Source: Buxus sempervirens (Eukaryota > Streptophyta > Magnoliopsida > Buxales > Buxaceae). Taken from it: DNA of 64,000 nt. Of the stretch, positions 58,261 through 64,000 are shown one piece after another. The notes below the pieces were generated by a model. The model was not told the DNA's origin. It searched no databases and was given only the letters and a program-made list of their open reading frames with translations. Numbering within the stretch: position 1 is the first letter of the stretch; each line of letters opens with the position of its first letter. A program made the translations under genes and the position numbers. The stretch covers positions 15,066,001 through 15,130,000 of the forward strand of contig OX387193.1 in NCBI GenBank assembly GCA_947561395.2, read 5' to 3'.

Positions 58261-58395
58261 TAATACTCCAATTATTGTCACCATCGGTGGGATTGTCTCA
58301 TCCATCTCTTCTCTCTCATTTCTAAGGTTCAGAATTGCTCGCAGAGACAATTGCTCGCAGAGCCAGAGAAAACCATGCTGTGATCTCACACTTCC
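58253..58395 (+). promoter_or_regulatory. LIL3: Probable LIL3 core promoter and 5' UTR
   Basis: TATATATAATAC at about 58255-58266 is a possible TATA element. A pyrimidine-rich leader follows (CATCTCTTCTCTCTC). The leader has a two-codon upstream ORF (ATG CTG TGA at 58374-58382) and a near-duplicated TTGCTCGCAGAG. Start of transcription not determined. Confidence 0.4.
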
Positions 58396-61300
58396 ATGAC
58401 CATGGCCTTGTTTTCTCCTCCATCTCATCTTCCAACTCTCTCTGCTCCCTTCTACGCAAAACCCCATTTCAATCAAAGGCTTCATCTCCCTTTACTCTCC
58501 AAGCGAAGTCTGCTTTTGTTAGCTACGAACGCAGCAACAGGTAATGGGGCCGGAATGGCGGGGTCTTCCGCTATTGTAGAGGAGGACAAAGCAGAGGAGA
58601 AAAAGGAAGAGAAAACTTCCCCTAATTCGGAGCAGAAATTGGAGAAAGAGAGTAATTTGGGGTCTAATGGTGCTGCTGGGGCGGCAATGGAGATGAAACC
58701 GGTGCCTAAATTTGAAGACCTCAAATGGGTTGGAGGGACGTGGGATTTGAGGCAGTTTGAGAAAGATGGGAAGACAAATTGGGATGCCGTCATTGATGCA
58801 GGTTAGGTTGTAGTTTGAGTTCTTTATCGTCTGTATAGTATCTTCAGTTTTCTTTTTTTTCCCACTTTTTTTCTCCTTGAAAGACTCTTTACTTGTTTCA
58901 GCTCATGCGAATTTTAATTGGTAATTTGTATTAGGTCTGTAGCGCATCACAAAGGAGTAAGAAGTCTGTTATACTGAGTGTGTAATTGCGTAGGCATGTA
59001 TGTATGTGCGTATGTGTCTTTGAATTAAAAAAGTTGGTTTATAAAGTAGCAATATATGTGCAGGATTAGTGCTAAAAAAAAAGAACCTGGATTGAGTCAG
59101 TCCTGAATGACTTGGGTGCACATAAAATGAGCAAATATATGGTTTTTGATAAGTTGGGATAGCGGAACGGGAATTTTTCTCATTCCAACTACTTGGGATA
59201 ACGCAATTTGTAGTCATTTCTGGAAAAATTGCGATACTGGATATGAAATGGCTGCTAGAGCATTTGATTTTTTATTGATGTTACTAATCTACTCAATAAT
59301 CAATATGGGTTTCTATCTTGATGGAAACTAGTTTTTTTTTTTTTCTGGTAACTTGGGGTATCCAGGCCAGCTTGCGCACAGCCGCACACCACGACTAATC
59401 CCCAAGGGCTTGTGTAATCCCCCCGTCCCACACAAACCGTGTAATTACCAAGCCAAAGGCCCTGAGGGTAGCCGCAAAGAATTATAGCACCTGAGAGGTT
59501 TTGAACCTAAGACCTTGGAGGGAGCATACGCCCAGGCCCCAAGCCTTGACCACCAGGCCAAACTTTGATGGAAACTAGTTGTTATGGAAGATATTGGATA
59601 CATGGTTGAGATTATGCATAAATGCCACTTTGGAAGTCTCAAAAACAGCTTTGGAGCTTTTCAAGCCGACAGCATGAGATGAATTTGTTATTGGGTTGGC
59701 TTTGATCTAATTGAGGAGGTGCTAACCAAGTCCTCCATTTCAAAAATAGTGGATCTGAAACACTCTTGCGGTATCAGTAATGGGCTATGTGGGGCTGTAA
59801 TTGATCCTTCAATGAACTGCATTAAATTCAAAATTGCTAAGTCAGAGAAGTTCATTATCTGAGTTAACTGGGGAGTAGATTAGAGATGCTAGCAAGATCA
59901 ATGGTAGGGATTTCAAGCAGATTTATTTCTCCAGAGGAACTTGATGAGGATGCCAAAGAAGAAGAGCATGATTTGATGTGAAGAGAAACAAAAAGGAAAA
60001 GCAGAAGGATAAAGGCATACTGGAAGAAAATGAAAGAGATGCTGAGTTGATGACGGAATGAAACTAAAGCAATGAACATTGACACTGCTGTATCTGAAAG
60101 AGAAAGAACAGCGGGCCAAGATTCTGATGGTAAGTGAGAATGGTCACGATTCCAATGAAGTTCTTGAAGAAGGAGATCCACCATCATCATTACACGGGCT
60201 GGATTTTTTGCTGATACCATGATCTGGTGCAGAGTCCTTGACACTTTGACCATTGGAGTTTTCATATGTTGAGTTACATTTTCCAAGCACTTCTCTGACT
60301 GAGCAACTGTTCTACAAATAGTGCAAAAATGAAAATATCTATAGAATGAACACGAACATAAACTAAAGTTTCCAAATTACAGATGGCTTGTGAGTAGCTA
60401 GAAATTGAAATAAAGTATAATTTTTTTCTTTGTTTGTTAAATATTTCATGAAGTTACAACTGGAATGTGGATGGAATTAGTGGTAATTACTGAAATCAAA
60501 CTATTTATTCCCATTTGGTTGCTATGTTTATTAAACAACGAAACATGGTGTATCTCATGTATCTGCACTGCTTTGAACTTTAATCACTATCTGTATGTTC
60601 CAATGAAGTGGTTTTGCTCATAATTGTGAAGTGGTTGAGCTCATAATTGTATTTGGTGTACATTTGATCAGTGAAAGCATCTTTAGTTTAGTTAAATCGA
60701 AATTTTTCTTTGCCCTTGTCCTTGAAATGAACTATATTTATAGGGCTTCATTTTGGTTTGTCCTTAAGAAATCAGTTCTTGGCTTTTATTTTGAAACTGT
60801 TCCAGGGAGGATATTATTGATTGTGGTGCTCATTACTTCTTAGAAATGAATGGTGCCTATTGTCGAAGTCCAAGTTTGTTCTATACCTTGACAGTTTAGA
60901 ACAATGAAGTAGTAAACTGTGCATTGAGCAAGGGCGTGATTTTTTATTTCCGTGCACATGCCATCTGCTTGCATCTTTTGTTGTACTAACTTCTAATCTA
61001 GGCATTTATTTGTTCCCTGTACTTTCGATCTCATTTTGAATTCTCAACACAGATAACCTGTTATAGGAATTTTATGTTATTATGCCTGAGATATAAACTC
61101 CTTTACGAATACTGATCTAAGATATGTTGTAAGCAGTTATTTTGGAGAAAGTATCTGTATAGATGCCTGAATGTACGCGGAATCTGTCCATAAGAACAAT
61201 TGGTGAATTTTGTGTATATCAAATGAGTTGCCTTTGTCCTCTCGCAACTGAGTAGTCTTGCCCATGGCATACATGGAAACAATTATGTGTCCTTTGCTAG

Positions 61301-62423
61301 CAATTTGGAAGAACTACATCAAGCAGTCAATTTTGACAGTCAGTCGGTTGTATTTTTTGGGATGTAATTGATTATGGAACCTTTTAGACTGTATTCCAAT
61401 GATTGGATACTTCTATTTATTATAGCTTGAGATGAGACTTTAGAGCAATCTTCAGTGAAACAGCTATGCTCCATCCATGAATCTTTTATTTCTTTGGTTC
61501 TGGAAGAACCAACCCATATGGCTTGAAACAATTTGGAACCCTGCAAGGAAAGTTTATTTCTGTTGTGCCACTTCTGTTCCTCATTTTTGGTCAAGTTTCA
61601 GATCAGTGCATCAATAGGTGCAGTATATTATTATGGCCCCCTTCCATTTTTATATAATTTTAAATAATATTTTCTATATTATCCTGCATACTGAAATTTT
61701 TTTCAATAAATATTGACTTCATGGATAGCAATGGTAAAAAGCTTTGAATAATTGTCTCTATTGCACAACATTGTTTCTAAATTGACATAGATTCATACAT
61801 ATGGTTTTTGGAGGAATGTTGGGATTAATATTTAGGATGGATGAGGAAGAGATATCTCCTGTCGTTATTTTTATTGATTGTGAACATGATTTTGTTTGGG
61901 ACTTGTTGATTTCTCATACACCATGTTGGCTAATCATTTTTCAGAAGTTAGGAGGAGGAAGTGGCTCGAAGATAACCCCGAGTCATCTAGCAATGACGAT
62001 CCTGTGGTTTTTGATACTTCTATCATACCATGGTGGGCATGGATGAAGAGATTTCATCTTCCTGAAGCCGAAGTTCTGAACGGTTTATTCAGCTCCCTTT
62101 TTCTTCTGATTGAATCATAAACTTACCTTGCTTCATGATAAACTAATACATATAATTCTGTCTTGAAAACAGGCCGTGCCGCAATGATAGGGTTTTTCAT
62201 GGCTTATCTAGTGGATAGCTTGACAGGGGTAGGCCTTGTTGATCAAATGGGAAACTTTTTCTGCAAAACACTCTTATTTGTAGCTGTAGCTGGAGTACTC
62301 CTAATTCGGAAGAACGAGGACATAGAAACCATAAAGAAGCTTATAGAAGAAACAACTTTCTATGACAAGCAGTGGCAAGCAACATGGCAGGATGAAACTA
62401 CTAACAGTCCTAAGAAAGAATAG
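58396..62423 (+). CDS. LIL3: Light-harvesting-like protein LIL3, chloroplastic (3 exons, 264 aa)
   Basis: Exons 58396-58801, 61945-62082 and 62173-62423; both introns GT-AG. The start [20 protein letters not shown] resembles known LIL3 N-termini, with a Ser/Leu-rich transit peptide of about 40-45 residues and an acidic low-complexity stretch. Conserved core: [20 protein letters not shown] (residues about 109-128), [10 protein letters not shown] and [20 protein letters not shown]. The LHC-type motif [18 protein letters not shown] is at 176-193, starting the first membrane helix; the second is [20 protein letters not shown]3 proteins sit in thylakoids, bind chlorophyll and stabilise geranylgeranyl reductase and protochlorophyllide reductase in chlorophyll synthesis. 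Frame is intact, so it is the one probably functional gene here. It lies about 1.36 kb from the nested transposon stack. Confidence 0.95.
58802..61944 (+). other. LIL3: LIL3 intron 1
   Basis: 3143 bp from G|GTTAGG to TTTTTCAG, phase 1. It contains a SINE (59334-59564). A stretch at about 59874-60280 reads in places like decayed coding sequence on the plus strand (a segment [20 protein letters not shown] followed by stops), which may be a retropseudogene, parent unknown. The rest is ordinary AT-rich intron. Confidence 0.85.
59334..59564 (-). mobile_element. SINE in LIL3 intron 1 with 16-bp TSD
   Basis: On the minus strand: GCCTGGTGGTCAAGGCTTGG (box A-like), TTAGGTTCAAAACC (box B), a conserved GGTTTGTGTGGGACGG segment and an A-tail (T-run at 59331-59345 on the plus strand). 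TTGATGGAAACTAGTT flanks it at 59318-59333 and 59565-59580. Confidence 0.88.
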
Positions 62424-63298
62424 CTAACTTGTTCATGAGTTTGTCCTCCGTTCCTTTCATGGGTGTTTTGTTTTGGTTTCTGTAATTTCTCATGGATCCA
62501 TAGGAGAATCATGATTTGATATTCTTTACTTCTTTATGAAATTGTACAAATAATCGAAATTGTAGTTCTTTATGATTTTGTTTGCCTTATTGAGCACAGT
62601 CTTGCACCTTGATTATTATTACACATCATTGGCTCCAAATTTTATGGAAGCAGATTGAAGTTTTGTCTGAAGTGTTCCATAAACTGGAGCCTGGAAGTAA
62701 TTAGGCAATAAGTGCCTTATACTTTGGTAGAATTCACAGAACGGACTATTGACAGCAAATATATATTGATACAAAAAATTGAGGTCTTGAGCATTCTTTA
62801 ATATAATAGATTGTTTTAATCATTATGTCAATTTTCAGTTGCTTTTCATGGACTGTAGCCTTGCCATATAGTTTTTGCAGGTTGTTTACATCTTGGGTTC
62901 ACTTGAAGAGGATAATTCCAATGACTGTCATCTAAAAGGCTGCCTCTCAAACCAAGTTGGCCTACCATGTCAGCTTTGTTAAAGCATCTACATGATATGG
63001 CATAAAGAATCCTACCATTGCCGCTCAAGATGTGATATTAAGCCAGCCAGAAAATTCTCAGAAAAGCATGAAAAGTATAAGGTACTGCTGAAATTGAAAA
63101 TTGGGATGCTTGTGTTGGTAACCTTTGAGTAGCTCAGCTTCTTGGTGATAGGACTCGGGAGTAATGCCTATCAAGGCATGAAAAGGAGCTGCTGAAGAGT
63201 TACAGGAGCTTTGTAGTTTGAAAAATTTATCCTTCTCCTCCAGCAGTTAAAAGGGACAATATTGGATGACATCAATGGGAGGGAACTGACATGAGGAA
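62424..63298. other. LIL3 3' UTR and downstream sequence
   Basis: No second gene recognised. A plus-strand stretch near 62885-63130 has coding-like composition in short pieces but is broken by stops and matches nothing I know. A polyadenylation site was not fixed. Confidence 0.4.
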
Positions 63299-63503
63299 CA
63301 AGGTGATTATATCAAGTATTCACACAATCATTTCCATGGCACTGAGCTATTTTTTTATCTGGGCTTAAAAAATTAAGAAAAAAATATTGGGGGGGTGGGG
63401 AATGCGGGGCGGGGAACAATGTGATTATATCAAGTATTCACACAATCATTTCCATTGCACTGAGCTATTTTTTATCTAGGCTTAAAAAATAAAGAAAAAA
63501 TAT

Positions 63504-63553
<50 letters not shown>
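63299..63553. repeat. About 118-bp tandem duplication ending in G-runs; 48-G tract
   Basis: The segment GTGATTATATCAAGTATTCA ... AAAAAATATTGGGGG occurs at about 63302-63391 and again at 63420-63510, with a few differences. The first copy ends in a short G-run; the second runs into 48 consecutive G (63506-63553). Assembly length of the tract is likely inexact. Confidence 0.85.
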
Positions 63554-63554
<1 letters not shown>

Positions 63555-64000
63555 TGTAATGAGAAAGTTGAAAAACCTGAATCAACTTGTCTTTTGAGTT
63601 TTGAAGATGAAAAAAGCCAGGTATATGTTAATTTGTAAGAGAAAATTGAAAGAGAAGGGGGAAAAATGCAGGACAAAGGGATCAAAGAAACAAAAAGAAC
63701 TGGAACAAGATGAGGAGAACATTATGTCATCAACTAAAGAGAAAGAATTTAAGCAGTGTTTGGCAATTGTTCAGTAAATGAGTTTCGAAGGCCAGATCGA
63801 GTTTCAAGCCTTCAAATCATTCAGGTTCCAAACTCTGAACTACGAAAAGGGGAATCCGATTTGGGGAAATGAAACAAGAAAATCACTTTTCTACCAGATC
63901 AGTATTGAAAATTTTTATTATTCTTTTGCCACTTATTTAACAAACACCATTTTAAGCTTGTTTTACTAACATGAATCCTAACTCATTGCCTTGCGGAATT
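63554..64000. other. Right end of window, no gene recognised
   Basis: Purine-rich sequence with short Lys/Glu-rich plus-strand frames broken by stops. A 63-residue frame at 63778-63969 matches no family I know. Confidence 0.35.

Noticed and set aside
59864..60286. 140-residue minus-strand frame in LIL3 intron 1
   Set aside because: Hydrophobic, Ser-rich, antisense of a purine-rich stretch; no family match and no splice or promoter signals seen.
63482..63685. Polyproline-containing minus-strand frame
   Set aside because: Translation of the G homopolymer.

Overview
The window is nuclear DNA of a eudicot plant with a large, repeat-rich genome. The evidence is one intron-containing nuclear gene for a chloroplast protein (LIL3, 58396-62423), SINE/LINE/MITE debris, and about 55 kb of nested LTR retrotransposons with plant-type PBS, gag, pol and plant-mobile-domain genes. 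There is no bacterial-type gene organisation. The species cannot be fixed from the sequence.

Layout. 1-12468 holds older debris: a partial minus-strand LTR (1-1492); a decayed minus-strand element (1493-3483); the 3' end of a chromodomain Ty3/gypsy element of Tekay/Del type (3484-10274), whose LTR is split by a solo LTR of a second family ('LTR-C', 7147-9827, TSD GGGGG); another partial LTR with degenerate repeats (to 11712); and a short apparently host segment. At 12469-57041 one insertion site (TSD ACGAA) carries a nested stack. A Ty1/copia element on the minus strand (12474-57036) is split in its reverse transcriptase by a Tat-clade (Retand/Ogre-like) element, 'Tat-A' (13621-51094, TSD AGGAG, two 994-bp LTRs about 1.4% different by eye). 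Tat-A is split in gag by a second Tat-type composite, 'Tat-B' (15476-32632), before RT by an LTR-C solo LTR (34085-37057, TSD CTAAG), and at the start of integrase by a Tekay-type solo LTR (39822-42823, TSD GTTTA). The copia 5' LTR holds another solo LTR (54485-57012, TSD CTAGG). All coding regions in the stack are broken by stops and frameshifts. 57042-64000 is host sequence: a SINE, a fold-back MITE, a LINE 3' end, LIL3 with a SINE in intron 1, and a 48-G tract.

How the parts work together. Both Tat elements carry a spliced gene on the strand opposite gag-pol, between integrase and the 3' LTR, encoding a plant mobile domain (PMD) protein. In Tat-B the gene model is clean (four phase-0 coding exons plus a leader intron). 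Its putative promoter carries the same dyad, TATCCGG..CCGGATA, that is arrayed upstream of the TATA box in the element's own U3. Other LTR families here have different CpG-rich dyads at comparable places, and two LTR-C copies carry entirely different dyads in the same promoter slot. The working hypothesis is a sequence-specific, self-encoded or host factor reading family-specific modules, similar in logic to VANC proteins and their short motifs in VANDAL elements.

The strongest single observation is a 103-bp palindrome (23858-24103). Its loop extends the primer-binding site into the T arm, variable loop and anticodon-stem 3' strand of the primer tRNA, ending in CCA. It looks like a reverse-transcribed piece of the mature primer tRNA fixed in the genome. 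The third Tat-B LTR likewise keeps a polypurine tract on one side and an 18-nt PBS on the other.
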